DNA of 64,000 nt from positions 10,175,001 through 10,239,000 of the forward strand of contig NC_088326.1 of the NCBI RefSeq assembly GCF_910592395.1, written 5' to 3'. The DNA is from Lineus longissimus. Taxonomy: Eukaryota; Nemertea; Pilidiophora; Heteronemertea; Lineidae. Of this stretch, positions 21,260-33,457 are shown one piece after another (within the stretch, counting starts at the first letter, position 1; each line of letters opens with the position of its first letter). Position numbers and translations under genes: made by a program. Below the pieces are notes generated by a model. It saw only the letters and a program-made list of their open reading frames with translations, was not told the origin of the DNA and ran no database searches.

Positions 21260-24000
21260 GATTAACAGGAAGAAGGTCAAGCACAAAGAACAAATATCAA
21301 AAACAAGACAAGGAAGGATGTGCAAGGGAATCCGCATAGTTTGGAGGATGTACTTTGTTGTCCGTCGTGGACCCGGAGAAGGCCCATTACATGTATGGCA
21401 CTTATAGTGTGCAAATATCAAAGTCGTCCATTTTGTCCGGTGGAGCCCGTTACACATACGTTATTCCTCGGTTCCCATGCGTTCCTTTATCGGGTAATTG
21501 TCCGCTGTGGAAGCGGTACAGCTCATGGTCATCCGCTGCATGCCAGGTGGTAGTCGGGCTTCGAGCCTCGTCCACCGGACATCAAAGAGCATGAACTGAC
21601 AAGTACAGGAAGACGAACACACTAGTTCCCAACAAAACGCATGCCCAACACAAACGAGCCGTACAACCAGGCGGACGCGGTTGTCTAGTGGAGTCTGTTC
21701 CAAAGTTTGTATATCCACAAAACATTTCTCCGGATGAAGAGAACCTCGCCCGTTCTTGCCTAACAAGGAAAGCATTCGTGGAACGAAAGACAAATAGGAA
21801 ACGCATGCAAACGGACAACATCGGATTGGACTTTGCTCTCTATTGGACGTCTGTTATAACGCAATCCGTCAAGGTGTGATCATGACTGGCGTTTCAAATC
21901 ATTTCTGCATATTTTGGAAACGGAAGATACATGTAATGCACATGGATCGATCCATACCGTCCATCATTTCCGACTTGGATAGACATTGTTTGGCGACATG
22001 ATGTAGTCCGGTGGTCAGGGCGTCGTTTCCTGGCCTGGCCTGTGTTGATTCGAAGTAATTATTGAAGCGAGTTTGGATCGTAGAACCTCGATTATCTTAG
22101 GCATGTCGTGTTGTCAAAATTCAGCAGGTTTTAGTCATTTCATGTATTGATTTCTTAAACTCCATCAATATAGCCGATTATACTGAGTTGCATTGGTTTG
22201 TGTTAAATGCTTATCGATATTTGGTATGGAAGATGAAAAACAGTACTCTACAATGCATCATATGCCTAAATTATGATTTTAAAGATCATGACTGTACATA
22301 ATGCAACACAAAAAAAGTATTTGTTTCATCGATCCATTAAGACTGATGTATTACAACATTGTCGAAACAAAGGCTAAGACGTGAAATAATGACCATCAGA
22401 CAGAACACGGTGTCGCCAATGCATTGCCTATCCAGATCGAACTGGTTAAATCTTGTCATCGACCATGTGTTTGCTATCTAGCTTGAATATAGCATGCTCC
22501 TAGAGTTAACCAATCTGACATCGGTGTAAATAGATAATGTAAGCAAGCCGAGTCTGTTCCTTGTCTAGTGTTGATGAAATAAACGTTGGCATCGCCAATA
22601 AGTGATTATGGGGCATTGCAGTGGATTGCCTCGATAATCAACCTTGTGGTCCTTGTCTAGCTATCTATGATGAAAATGTTGTCGTTCGATGTTTAAAAAA
22701 GTGATAACGAGGTAGGTATTGGCTGTCGCTCTAAACACCGCAATGATGGTAGAGCTAAAATATATATGAAGATAGCTCCATCCGAGCGAAGTTTGCTGAC
22801 ACAACCAGTAGGCCTACTGGCAGCGAGGTATTAATATCTTTTCTAAAACATCCGAAATGAATATATTTTTAGGCATCATCCGCTAAATCTACGCAACATA
22901 GTTATATTTTGGACGTGCTGGGGCCCATTTGATTCTAATCTTTGATAGATGATGAATCTGACCTTATTTGATTAGCTGGAAGCCGGGTCTCTTGGTAAAT
23001 CCAATGGCGGAGTCCTCCCCGACTGTCTGATCGCCATGCCATTTCAACCTGTTTGTTATATTATTTGCTTCTGATCAATTGAGGCAGTTACGAGGCGCGG
23101 CAAATCGAGAAATTAAGCGATGAGAAACTTCGTGGGATTTATTGATAATAAAAATAAACAGTCTGCTGTAGCTACTGTAGTGATCAAATGACGTCCCCAA
23201 GCCACAACCAGTCCTTTGCGTTTGACCTCGGCCACTTCACCTTCATCAAGAGCGCATTGCCGCAGGAAATGGCATATGTCAGCATGTATTGTTGTTTTGA
23301 AAACATCGGCCAGTGGTATCTGTTGTGCTGCGCAGCAGGGAGCTCTGGGTCTTGTTCTTGTATCAGCTCTCATTTCCCCGGAGAAGCTTGTGAAGTGTAT
23401 CGCCCTTTTGGTAATGCGATGTATACATACATGGCTAAACTCTGTCTTAGTCTCATTCACGAACAGATTGTGAGCTTTTTATAGGTTTCTCCGCTGCTAC
23501 TGGCTGGAGCTGGTCCAGGAGTTTCTTTTCCTAATCCAGGAAATTAACGTCATCAGCATATTCTATTTGTAGTGGCAGGTCCAGGCTTGGGACTGGTGGG
23601 TTAGGCCTGTTGGGGCTTGCAAGTGTAGCAGCAATTTAGCAGGTTAAAGGGACTGGTGAAAAGGCGGTTGGCCTGTGGTGAGCCTAGTACATTGTAGTTT
23701 CAAACGAATCAGACAGTTCGCTTTTCACGCCGATCCTTAGCTTCATCCCTGCCAGGAGGGATCTTACATGTCTCAAATCATGATCACGGAAGCCTGCTTT
23801 CAGTAGGACAACTAAGTTGCGTTTCCACCTGATTGTTTTACTTATCACAGGGAGTGTGACTGAGTTCAAGATCAAGATTTTTACCACGACTCAGCCACTC
23901 CTCTACATAAAAAAAAGACAAGGGGTATCTCGATTAATTCTCCATTAGTTTAAAAAAGACATACGAACCAACACAGAGTACAGAGGACGGTTCTGATTGG

Positions 24001-24270
24001 ATGATAGTTATAATGAATCGGACCAATCAAACGTCGTCTTCCAAACTGCCATGGGAAGCATTAGTGCAGAAGGTAGTGTTACGGAAAAAAGAGTGTTATC
24101 ATCTTTCGTCTCGTCAAAAATTTTAGCGCGAAATCCTATATCCTCCAAATATACTGATCGTTTTTGAGTGGGAATTTCAGAGAGAAAAAAATGTTTCAGT
24201 TATCACGAATGAGAAAGGTTTGAAAGTAACGAGCAGGTTACAAAGGTTTACTTGCCACCCGATAGAATAA
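24001..24270 (+). pseudogene. ORF-C copy in unit 4, nonsense
   Basis: The frame opens at ATG 24001 but has TAG at 24124-24126, where unit 5 reads TTTAAG. The rest of the frame is kept. The upstream TATA-like box is also lost. Confidence 0.35.
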
Positions 24271-24324
24271 TGGATCAGATGGAAAATTTGTAGAATATTC
24301 TATTTCTTTTAAAAACCCAGTCTA

Positions 24325-25326
24325 TCAAGCATGAGAGCGGTGATAGAACTTAAAATACCCGTGGCCATTTGCTGGCCAAGCTAAAAAAGATCCGTTCCGG
24401 CCAGCGGCAATCATATCTACATCTGAAATTATCGTCGATTGGTAACTCTTTCTATAATACCAATAGTGTTGAAGATTCTTCTGAATAGGAATATAGGTCA
24501 CAATAAAACCTTTTTTGCGCTTGTCTGGAGTCATCGGCATTATTATTTGGTTGGCACGGTCCCACGTTACGTGATAGCAACCAAGTCTACATCTCAAACC
24601 GGGCCATTTCAAATTGCAAATTACATGTATTACCACTTTCTGCTGATAGTTGCTCCTTTTAGTAAACAGACGTACACAGTTCCAAATTGTGGCAAGTACA
24701 TCCTTTCCTGCAGTTATGAAGACGGAATTCTGCGTTTGCAGTACTAACCGAACCAAAGTTCCTTGAATGAAGTGCACGTCCAGCTCCCTCCCCGTCGTCA
24801 AAGTGTAGTTGAATTTATTATCGACACCCTTGTCAATATCAATCTCGAAAACACCAAGTGCGATGAAGGAACTCGTTCTTAGGCCATTTTTGCGTACGCG
24901 GCGAACGTATATAACGAAAGCTTGCCCAGTCAACTCGATGTGTTCTATATGCAAAATCAAAACGAGCTCAATGTTCTGACTCTGAGTGGGCAGTTCCATA
25001 ATGTAGAAACCCAAATGAACGCCATTGCGATCAAATATTTTCGGACATTCCCTTGGGCTGGTTGTACTAAATATCACGAAATAGGCCTTCCGAATGTATA
25101 ATTTATAGATCAACAGATGCTTGTTGATTGAACTTCTAGAAGAGTTGAATAACTGTCTTGAGACATATCGCCCTCGATTTTGATAAATCTGATGGATGAA
25201 AGGGGATCTTCGTTTAACATAAACCCTTTCCACTAGGATATATATGTTAACATACTTGTCATAGTAGACCCGAATCGAAAGGAGAGCCGCCGTATTCCTA
25301 AAGATCTTGTCGACTTTGTAACTCAT
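24325..25326 (-). CDS. ORF-A copy 4, intact (333 residues)
   Basis: Open throughout with no indel. It belongs to a variant group with copy 5: AALLSIRVYYDKYVNIY near the N-terminus, TTGRELDVHFIQGTLVRLVLQT in the middle, LKWPGLRCRLGCYHVTW around the cysteine cluster, and PIQKNLQHYWYY towards the end. The cysteines at 237, 246 and 250 and W255 are kept despite the surrounding changes. Upstream, TATAAA is absent here (tttaaattc), which further weakens that motif as a promoter. Confidence 0.45.
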   Translation of the reverse strand: MSYKVDKIFRNTAALLSIRVYYDKYVNIYILVERVYVKRRSPFIHQIYQNRGRYVSRQLFNSSRSSINKHLLIYKLYIRKAYFVIFSTTSPRECPKIFDRNGVHLGFYIMELPTQSQNIELVLILHIEHIELTGQAFVIYVRRVRKNGLRTSSFIALGVFEIDIDKGVDNKFNYTLTTGRELDVHFIQGTLVRLVLQTQNSVFITAGKDVLATIWNCVRLFTKRSNYQQKVVIHVICNLKWPGLRCRLGCYHVTWDRANQIIMPMTPDKRKKGFIVTYIPIQKNLQHYWYYRKSYQSTIISDVDMIAAGRNGSFLAWPANGHGYFKFYHRSHA

Positions 25327-27373
25327 TCTTGGCAACTTTTGTCCTTTAAATTCAAATTAAAGCTTGTCTCACATTATCAACTAAAAGTAACAATGGCATT
25401 TAAACGCTTATGTTACAAATGTGCGGGCTACCCAGTCACCTTCTTTTTTACAGCAGCGGTTTCCACAATATTGAATAACACACGAAATTGAAGAGGCATG
25501 TTATACAAACGATTAGGTAACTATCGCCTGATTACATGTAAGTGGCCCAACGAATGAAGTAACTCAAATTCAACTGATTATGTGATCCACGACACAAAAA
25601 GTAAGGAGAAATACCCAACCGAACACAAAATAAACCGATAAAATGACCTCATTTTCCTACAAGAGTTGCCACCGCTTCTTCCGTCGTCTGTAAAAGTACA
25701 ATAATTCTAAAGAGGCTACATCTCATTTCACCAGGTTGGTTGATTTGACCTACATTTCAAGGTCACAGAAATCAACCATACTTAATTACATTTCACAAAC
25801 AGTGGCACCTGTTATTAATATTTTGTCAAAGAGTCTTTACTTCGTTGATGTATACATGGTACAGCGTTCGGTCATCCCAATATGTTGCAAACATTCGATG
25901 GAAGTGTCCTACCTTTAACGCCTTGCCAGGTCATGAATGTCAGAAAACAATTTGTAATTTAATTCAATGACTATTTCTTTTCTTCTTACATACATGTAAT
26001 GTACTGATGAAACGAAGGCAGATCAACTAAGACCTTTCCATAAACAGCTATTAACAGACAATGGAAGAAGCACTGTCAACGCGTGTATACCCCCTTGAGA
26101 TGAGGTCACTGCATCAGTTGATTTTGTGTCACTTATTCGGTTTGGTCACTGATAATCGTGCCAATGTGAGTCATCCAAACGGTTGGGCCGTTGGTCATTT
26201 ATTTGGCTAATTTTGAGTCACTTAATATTCGGTAAGGTCATGACCTAATTGGTTGATTTTGTTTTACGATTAGGTCGGATCACTTTATCGGTTGATTGTA
26301 TGTTACTTCAGTTGATTCACTTAATTGGGCGATGTGACCTATCACTTTCGGGACAAGGTATCCGTGCAGAGATCATTTTTGTGCGGATCGATGCATTGCA
26401 ACGCCTGGTGTGGAAACGAAAATCTACACGACGACGTCACGCTGTTCGCACTCGTATACCCGTTCACCTTGTCTTCGCTGAGAACAACAAAGGTAGGCTA
26501 CTGAAATAAAAAGCCGCTCACTCCGCTACAGATACAGACATGAATGAACTAAACAAATTTTGCTTTCAACGCCGTAAAATACCTGAAAACCTCGAAGAGT
26601 TCAATTAAAAACCCGTGTTCTTTATGTTATTTTTGATAAATCTGATAAAAACTCACCACGAGTTCTTTGATAGATCTTGTAGGAGAGAGAAAATAATACA
26701 TGAACTGTCTGGCTCATATTAATCTCACCTTCTCGCTCCCGGATATTCTAACCTGATTTGGCCTTAAACATGTTCAATGACCCAAAATTCCAATGTGCAT
26801 CCAAATCTTTAACGAGATGTGCAAAACGTGTGTGCGTCGCCCAAAGCTGCCTAAAATGCACCACAGATTGATAACTTACTTTTAAAGCTGATCAGAGAGA
26901 TACCTTTAGGCCCCGGGAGAAGGTCAGACAAAAGCACGTTAGTTGATAAAACGGCGTGTTTTCATAGAAAAGGGGAAATCCCAGTGCAATTCACTAGAAA
27001 ACTATCGCGGGTACGTACAGTCCTCATGATCAGCATTCTATATCATGTATAAAGGTTTTGGCGTTCGGGTAGAATCTAGGCATCTAGGTGACATCTAGGC
27101 TGGTCACAACGATTTGTTGACGAAATACGGAATTCCTGTAGACCAGGAAGGGAAACTTAGTCGAAGACAATTGCTTTGTCATGTAAGTTGTTGATAGGTA
27201 GAGAAAACAGAGTTGGTATTTTGATTTGAACGCAGTAAATTGTGTTAGTTGCGTTGGAATATGAGGACACTGCGGGAGATCAGAAAAGGATTAATCTGGA
27301 AATATCCTTTTTTCCTGCGGGGCCACTTATCCCAAAATCTGCAATTTCTAGAATGTATACGTCCAGAGGGATT

Positions 27374-27868
27374 TCAAGAATAACAGGGGGGTGCATTCAA
27401 TAATCTAACCTCTTTGACCATAGTTTCCCTGCTGTTAAGGGCTTCCTTGGGCTTCCATCTCTTGCAATGTGACCATGACACGAACCTACATGCATGCTTC
27501 CCCCTCCGATGATTGAAGCCAGCGATGGCATCATGTTTGGAACTCAAAACAGCACATTCTGGTCTTGAACGCGAATTTATTGGTAGCCAGTATTTGAGGG
27601 ATATATCTTCACGCCGCACCCCAGCATTATAAAGCCGTATAAAGGTTATGCCTAAACAAGCAAGTGAGGTGCTCTCGCTTATACGTATATGGAGGGCTGC
27701 CAACAAGATATTTCGATGGTAACCCCTCCTCGTTGTTGACGAAACACAAGTATCATTTGAGCTGATCATTTCCGATAAAATATTAATAATACTATTCAAG
27801 TTCATTTCATTTGCTTTCAATGCAATCAGTGTATGTCGCTTAGTTAGTTCTAGTGGTCTGAAGTGCAT
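27374..27868 (-). pseudogene. ORF-B copy 4, frameshifted C-terminus
   Basis: The first 160 codons follow copies 7 and 8 (ISESTSLACL, YNAGVRRED). An extra G in the run near 27385-27391 (six G instead of five) shifts the frame, and it ends after PPCYS at 164 residues. Confidence 0.35.
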
Positions 27869-30245
27869 TTGGGAGTTCGTGTTGACACTCGGTGTATGTT
27901 GTTGGCGAGCTGATCGATGTCATGCCTGAAGAATATACTCTGCTTTCACGCATTTAAGATATGTTCCCAATATTTAATTCGAACTACATACCGTGCAAGA
28001 TAAAAAAATCATTTTCGTCGTATACCATGTCCACAACGTCGATCTTGTTCCGGCTTGGCGTTTGCTTTCATGAAGTACTGATTTAATAAACCGGTGACAC
28101 TGGAGTCTAAAGGTGGGCCTGCTGTAGGTTAAATCCGCAGGTGGTAATGCCATTAGAAAAAGTAAGGATGCCAGGTCCCCCTCTCAACACTCGGATATCG
28201 AAACAAAACCTGCCACCGCCCCAGAGGCAGTCACTGTGGATCCAGAGGGCAATGAAAGATCCTTTTCTGAGATTGAAACCCCTTCTTAATTTTTCGGAGA
28301 TATCGAGGTCAAAGAAAACAGCAAAATATTCACACTATGAGATTAGCAGGAAGAAGGTCAAGCACAAAGAACAAATATCAAAAACAAGACCAGGAAGGAT
28401 GTGTAAGGGAATCCGCATAGTTTGGAGGATGTAATTTGTTGTCCGTCGTGGACCCGGAGAAGCCCCGTTACATGTAGGGCACTTGTAGTGTGCAAATCTT
28501 GATGTCGTCCATTTTGTCCAGTGGAGCCCGTTACACATCCTTTATTCCTCGGTTCCCATGCGTTCCTTTATCGGGTAATTGTCCGCTGTGGAAGCGGTAC
28601 ACCTCATGGTCATCTGCTGCATGTCAGGTGGTAGTCGGGCCTCGAGCCACGTCCACCGGACATCAAAGCGCATGAACTGACAAGTACAGGAAGACGAACA
28701 CACTAGTTCCTAACAAAACGCATGCCCAACACAAACGAACCGTACAACCCGGCGGACGTTGTTGTCTAGTGGAGTCTGTTCCAAAGTTTGTATATGCACA
28801 AAACATTTCTCCAGATGAAGCGAACCTCGCCCGTTCTTGCCTAACAAGGAATACATTTGCAGAACGAAAGACAAATAGGAAACGCATGCAAACGGACAAC
28901 ATCGGATTGGACTTTGCTCTCTATTGGACGTCTGTTATAACGCAATCCGTCAAGGTGTGATCATGACTGGCGCTTCAAATCATTTCTGCATATTTTGGAA
29001 ACGGAAGATACATGTAATGCACATGGATCGATCCATACCGTCCATCATTTCCGACTTGGATAGACATTGTTTGGCGACACCATGTAGTCCGGTTGTCACG
29101 GCGTCGTTTCCTGGCCTGGCCTGTGTTGATTCGAAGTAATTATTGAAGCGAGTTTGGATCGTAGAACCTCGATTATCTTACGCATGTCGTGTTGTCAAAA
29201 TTCAGCAGGTTTTAGTCATTTCATGTATTGATTTCTTAAACTCCATCAATATAGCCGATTATACTGAGTTCCATTGGTTTGTTTTAAATGCTTATCGATA
29301 TTGGCTATGGAAGATGAAAAACAGTACCCTACAATGCATCATATGCCTAAATTATGATTTAAAAGATCATGACTGTACATAATGCAACACAAAAAAGTAT
29401 TTTTTTCATCGACCTATTAAGACTGATGTATTACATTATTGTCAAAACAAAGGCCAAGACGTGAAATAATGACCATCAGACAGAACATGGTGTCGCCAAT
29501 GCATTGCCTATCCAGATCGAACTGGTTAGATATTGGCATTGACGTTGCGTTTATTATCTAGCTTGAATATACAGCATGCTCCTAGAGTTAACCGGTCTGA
29601 CATCGGTGTAAATAGATAATGTAAGTAAGCCGAGTCTGTTCCTTGTCTAGTGTTAATGAAATAAACGTTGGCATCGCCAATAAGTGATTGTGGGGCATTG
29701 CAGTGGATTGCCTCGACAATCAACCTTGTGGTCCTTGTCTAGCTATTTATCATGAAAAAGTTGTCGTTTGATGTTTAAAAAAGTGATAACGAGGTAGGTA
29801 GTGGCTGTCGCTCTAAACACCGCAATGATGGTAGAGCTAAGATATATGTGAAGATAGCTCCATCCGAGGGATGTTTGCTGACACAACCAGTACTAGCAGT
29901 GATGTATTAATTTCTTTTCTAAAACATCCGAAATGAATATATTTTTAGGCATCATCCGCTAAATGTACGCAATATAGTTATATTTGGACGTGCTGGGGCC
30001 CATTGGATTCTAATCATTGATGGATGATGAATCTGACCTTATTTAATTAGCTGGAAGCCGGGTCTCTTGGTAAATTAAATGGCGGAGTCCTCCCCGACTG
30101 TCTGATCGCCATGCCATTTCAACCTGTTTGTTATATTATTTACTTCTGATCAATAAGGCAGTAACGAGGCGCGGCAAATCGAGAAATTCAGCGATGAGAA
30201 ACTTCGTGGGATTTATTGATAATAAAAATAAACAGTGTGCTGTAG

Positions 30246-30635
30246 TGTAATGTCAGCGAAGGCGTGTTCTTGTCCTAACTCAAGCCGATGGAAGACTTGA
30301 GCCAGACAGCGTGGAGGAATGTGATTGTACGAACGTAACTTGAAGATAAGATAACGGTGATGATGAAACTTTTAATATTTTGAGTAGGAGCTCATCCAAA
30401 CAGGGGTTCCTCTGTTGGTGGCTATTCTTGAACTGTCTTAAAACATTCCAAAACCAACTCCTAGCAACGTCAAAACAAGTTAAGAGGTATAAGCCTATAA
30501 GAGTTCAATTAGGCCTATAATTACATGATTAAATCTTACAAATAATGTTTGGCTTACAGCTCTACGTTCAAATGTATACACTATGCATTTTGGCAAGGGC
30601 CTATAAATAAGGGAATACGTACAGGCTATGTAACA
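30246..30635 (-). repeat. LTR, 3' LTR in element orientation
   Basis: 390 bases bounded by TG and CA on either strand, in direct repeat with 32155-32549. About nine substitutions and one 5-base indel separate the two LTRs by eye, roughly 2-3 percent divergence, so the insertion is not brand new. Confidence 0.85.
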
Positions 30636-30646
30636 TGCCACCCCTT
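30636..30646 (-). promoter_or_regulatory. Polypurine tract
   Basis: On the minus strand AAGGGGTGGCA directly precedes the 3' LTR. It is purine-rich with two pyrimidine interruptions, in the expected position for plus-strand priming. Confidence 0.5.
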
Positions 30647-31441
30647 AACGAAAAGACATTGTCCTCAAGGTTAAATAAATACCTGTGGGGACAACATAAG
30701 AGCTAGGGTAGAGAGTGTCACTGAATAAATCTGGATACTAATCTTTGGACAACAAGAATAATTAATACACCTGTTCTAATAATATATAGACAATGCCATG
30801 TCTGGCTAATATCTGCCGTGTGTGGCGAACGAAGTAGCGGGTCACGTTAGGATGCAGCGCTAATCCGAATGATACTTAAATATGATAATAATAATAATAA
30901 TTTAAGCTCCAGGTGCTAATTACCTTAACATTTGTCAACAATTTTGAAAGGTATCTTATATTCAATTAAGCTTTGACGCCCCAATCCCTATATCAGATTA
31001 TTATACGAAGTGATGAGACAACAATCACAACTTTGATAAACAGCTTAGATGAGAACACATGACCACAGTCCAAATTCAATGCAAAGTGATAGCGACAATC
31101 CAAATTTCGAGATTCAATCGTCCGGTAGATGGAATGAGGGCATTATTGGAACGGTAGAAATTTCCTTAGTCACCAGTTGGCTTTAATTACCACTCGAAGA
31201 ACAATTGTTTCATTATTGGTGTAGATGGTACATCAACAACCTTCGTAGTCCAATCATTGATAAAAAATTCCACGTCGTCATGGGGAAAATTGTGCGGGGA
31301 CAGCACACGTCCATACACAGAAATCTCCCTCGCAAAAGATGCATCTCCAAAAATGTGGGAACAATACTCCCGGACACAGTCATCAATGGTTGAATTCCTT
31401 CGTATGTTAAATGTCCCTCCGAGCTTAATTTTGTCGGAACG
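30647..31441. other. Interior of LTR element without recognisable coding
   Basis: This 3' interior half, where pol would be expected, has only short frames, an AAT microsatellite at about 30885-30902 and AT-rich sequence. No RT, RNase H or integrase signature is seen. Confidence 0.6.
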
Positions 31442-31735
31442 CTAGGTCCCATCACGAGATATTGGCACAATGCAAACGTCCAATCTGGAATGGTTTTTCT
31501 CGTCTAGAGCACTCAAATCTCTTGAACTTTGAGAGCTGATGTCTGAGATTGTTCGATCACTTTCTCTTGATAAAGATTCTGAATATCCAGTTGGTTGAGA
31601 TGGTTTTCGGTGTTTGGAAATTGGTTGGCTGGGGGGTGGTACAGGAAATACTTGTTGATGAGCATGTTCATTACCGTAGATCACTTCTCTATATGCATCC
31701 GTATCAAAAATGCATGGTTCATGTCCTTTTTCCAC
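31442..31735 (-). CDS. Gag-like frame, second part
   Basis: A 97-codon frame, polar and rich in proline and serine (PVPPPSQPISKHRKP, SDISSQSSRDLS). It follows the first gag-like frame in transcription order, with the junction between them broken by stops. No CCHC knuckle is present. It is probably the middle of a decayed gag. Confidence 0.35.
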   Translation of the reverse strand: MEKGHEPCIFDTDAYREVIYGNEHAHQQVFPVPPPSQPISKHRKPSQPTGYSESLSRESDRTISDISSQSSRDLSALDEKNHSRLDVCIVPISRDGT

Positions 31736-31781
31736 CTGCTTGAGTTCGGTAGAGTTGCTTTGCTCTTGGCTCGCCCTTGCT

Positions 31782-32081
31782 TCACCGAGCGAAGTACATG
31801 TACATGTACAACTTTTTTTCTATAAAGTTCATTAGGCGTTTTTTGTCTCTCTCTCGTTTACGTGGCGATTTAGCTGAAGAGCGTACATGCGAATTTGAAA
31901 ATGAGTGTCCATATGGAACTTGTGCCTTATTCCATAAAAGTGTAACAGCATAACTGTCCTCGCAAGCCTGAAACGACCATTTTGCCTGTAGAACGTGCAG
32001 GCCATGAGTCCTCAGTGAAAAATCCAAATCCTCAGGTAGTTGAACCGACATTTTGAAATTAACAGATGATAAAATCCTCAC
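31782..32081 (-). CDS. Gag-like N-terminal frame
   Basis: A 99-codon frame beginning about 75 bases inside the primer site, the normal place for gag. It contains WSFQACEDSYAVTLLW, then a basic stretch KSPRKRERDKKRLMNFIEKK like those seen in gag proteins of invertebrate Ty3/gypsy elements. The acatgtacatgtac stretch at its 3' end and the following stops suggest truncation. Confidence 0.4.
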   Translation of the reverse strand: MRILSSVNFKMSVQLPEDLDFSLRTHGLHVLQAKWSFQACEDSYAVTLLWNKAQVPYGHSFSNSHVRSSAKSPRKRERDKKRLMNFIEKKLYMYMYFAR

Positions 32082-32134
32082 ATGATCCGTTGATAATCAT
32101 TACGTCGCCTTCTGGATATAAATCAATACGAATT

Positions 32135-32154
32135 GAATCACGTCGGGGTCACCA
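32135..32154 (-). promoter_or_regulatory. Primer binding site, complementary to tRNA-Trp
   Basis: Immediately next to the LTR, the plus strand reads gaatcacgtcggggtcacca, which is the 3' end of animal tRNA-Trp including CCA. On the element strand it starts TGGTGACCCCGACG with no spacer to the LTR. All 20 bases fit the tRNA as I know it. Confidence 0.85.
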
Positions 32155-32549
32155 TGTAATGTCAGCGAAGGCGTGTTCTTGTCCTAACTCAAGCCGATAG
32201 AAGACTTGAGCCAGACAGCGTGGAGGAATGAGATGGTACAAACGTAACTTGAAGATAAGATAACGGTGATGATGAAACTTTTAATATTTTGAGTAGGAGC
32301 TCATCCAAACAGGGGTTCCTCTGTTGGTGGCTATTCTTGAACTGTCTTAAAACATTCCAAAACCAACTCCTAGCAACGTCAAAACAAGTTAAGAGGTATA
32401 GGCCTACAAGAGTTCAATTAGGCCTATAATTACATGATTAAATCTTACAAATAATGTTTGGCTTACAGCTCTACGGTCAAATGTATACATTATGCATATT
32501 GGCAAGGGCCTATAAATAATAGCAGGGAATACGTACAGGCTATGTAACA
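32155..32549 (-). repeat. LTR, 5' LTR in element orientation
   Basis: 395 bases. On the element strand it starts TGTTACATAG and ends CATTACA. It is 5 bases longer than its partner owing to an indel near 32519-32524. Confidence 0.85.
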
Positions 32550-33133
32550 GTAGCTACTGTAGTGATCAAATGACGTCCCCCAGCCACAACCAGTCCTTTG
32601 CGTTTGACCTCGGTCACTTCACCTTCATCAAGAGCGCATTGCCGCAGGAAATGGCATATGTCAGCAAGTATTGTTGTCTTGAAAACAGCGGCCAGTGGTA
32701 TCTGTTGTGCTGCGCAGCAGGGAGCCCAGGGTCTTGTTCTTGCATCAGCTCTCATTTCCCCCGCTTAATTTAGCAGGTTAAAGGGACTGGTGAAAAGGCG
32801 GTTGGCCTGTGGTGAGCCTAGTACATTGTAGTTTCAAACGAATCGGACAGTTCGCTTTTCACGCCGATCCTTAGCTTCATCCCTGCCAGGAGGGATCTTA
32901 CATGTCTCAGATCATGATCACGGAAGCCTGCTTTCAGTAGGACAACTAAGTTGCGTTTCCACCTGATTGTTTTACTAATCACAGGGAGTGTGACTGAGTT
33001 CAAGATCAAGATTTTTACCACGACTCAGCCACTCCTCTACATGAAAAAAGACAAGGGGTATCTCGATTAATTCTCCATTAGTTTAAAAAAGACATACGAA
33101 CCAACACAGAGTACCGAGGACGGTTCTGATTGG

Positions 33134-33403
33134 ATGATAGTTATAATGAATCGGACCAATCAAACGTCGTCTTCCAAACTGCCATGGGAAGCATTAGTGC
33201 AGAAGGTAGTGTTACGGAAAAAAGAGTGTTATCATCTTTCGTCTCGTCAAAAATTTAAGCGCGAAATCCTATATCCTCCAAATATACTGATCGTTTTTGA
33301 GTGGGAATTTCAGAGAGAAAAAAATGTTTCAGTTATCACGAATGAGAAAGGTTTGAAAGTAACGAGCAGGTTGCAAAGGTTTACTTGCCACCCGATAGAA
33401 TAA
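33134..33403 (+). CDS. ORF-C copy in unit 5
   Basis: Intact frame with variant residues (KKECYHLSSRQKFKREIL, VFEWEFQ). The TATA-like box upstream is mutated to TTTAAAAAAG, so expression from it would be doubtful. Confidence 0.25.
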   Translation: MIVIMNRTNQTSSSKLPWEALVQKVVLRKKECYHLSSRQKFKREILYPPNILIVFEWEFQREKNVSVITNEKGLKVTSRLQRFTCHPIE

Positions 33404-33457
33404 TGGATCAGATGGAAAATTTGTAGAATATTCTATTTCTTTTAAAAACCCAGTCTA

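Larger units (their letters stand above)
14586..21482. repeat. Macrosatellite unit 3 (odd type, with G-run)
   Basis: Very close to unit 7 over about 14.6-19.7 kb. A net 532 bases are missing at 15961, where gaaat joins ggtaaggatcgccc, which removes most of the three-frame region. The right third switches to a variant shared with unit 5, and the unit contains the 172-bp insertion. Confidence 0.93.
21483..28563. repeat. Macrosatellite unit 4 (even type, no G-run)
   Basis: The 23.7-25.4 kb part is close to unit 5 at an offset of 9134. It shares with unit 5 the roughly 100-base deletion that removes the paired hairpins (acctgat joined to tgttttac at 23830) and the loss of the TATA-like box. It also lacks about 130 bases between the ORF-A upstream region and the foldback (cacgaaattgaagaggcatg at about 25490). 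It has no 172-bp insertion. Confidence 0.93.
30246..32549 (-). mobile_element. LTR retrotransposon lacking pol, Ty3/gypsy-like with tRNA-Trp primer site
   Basis: Two LTRs flank a 1519-base interior. The 4-base target duplication GTAG lies at 30242-30245 and 32550-32553, and uninterrupted units have a single gctgtagctactg at this site. The primer site fixes the orientation as minus. A gag-like N-terminal frame is visible but there is no protease, reverse transcriptase, RNase H or integrase motif, so it is a deleted, non-autonomous copy. Priming by tRNA-Trp is known for the CsRn1/Kabuki group of Ty3/gypsy elements, and placement there is inferred from that feature alone. It occurs in one unit of nine, so it postdates most of the array's expansion. 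Confidence 0.85.

Noticed and set aside
31205-31825. Plus-strand frames inside the LTR element
   Set aside because: The element is on the minus strand by its primer site. These frames are short and carry no gag or pol motif.
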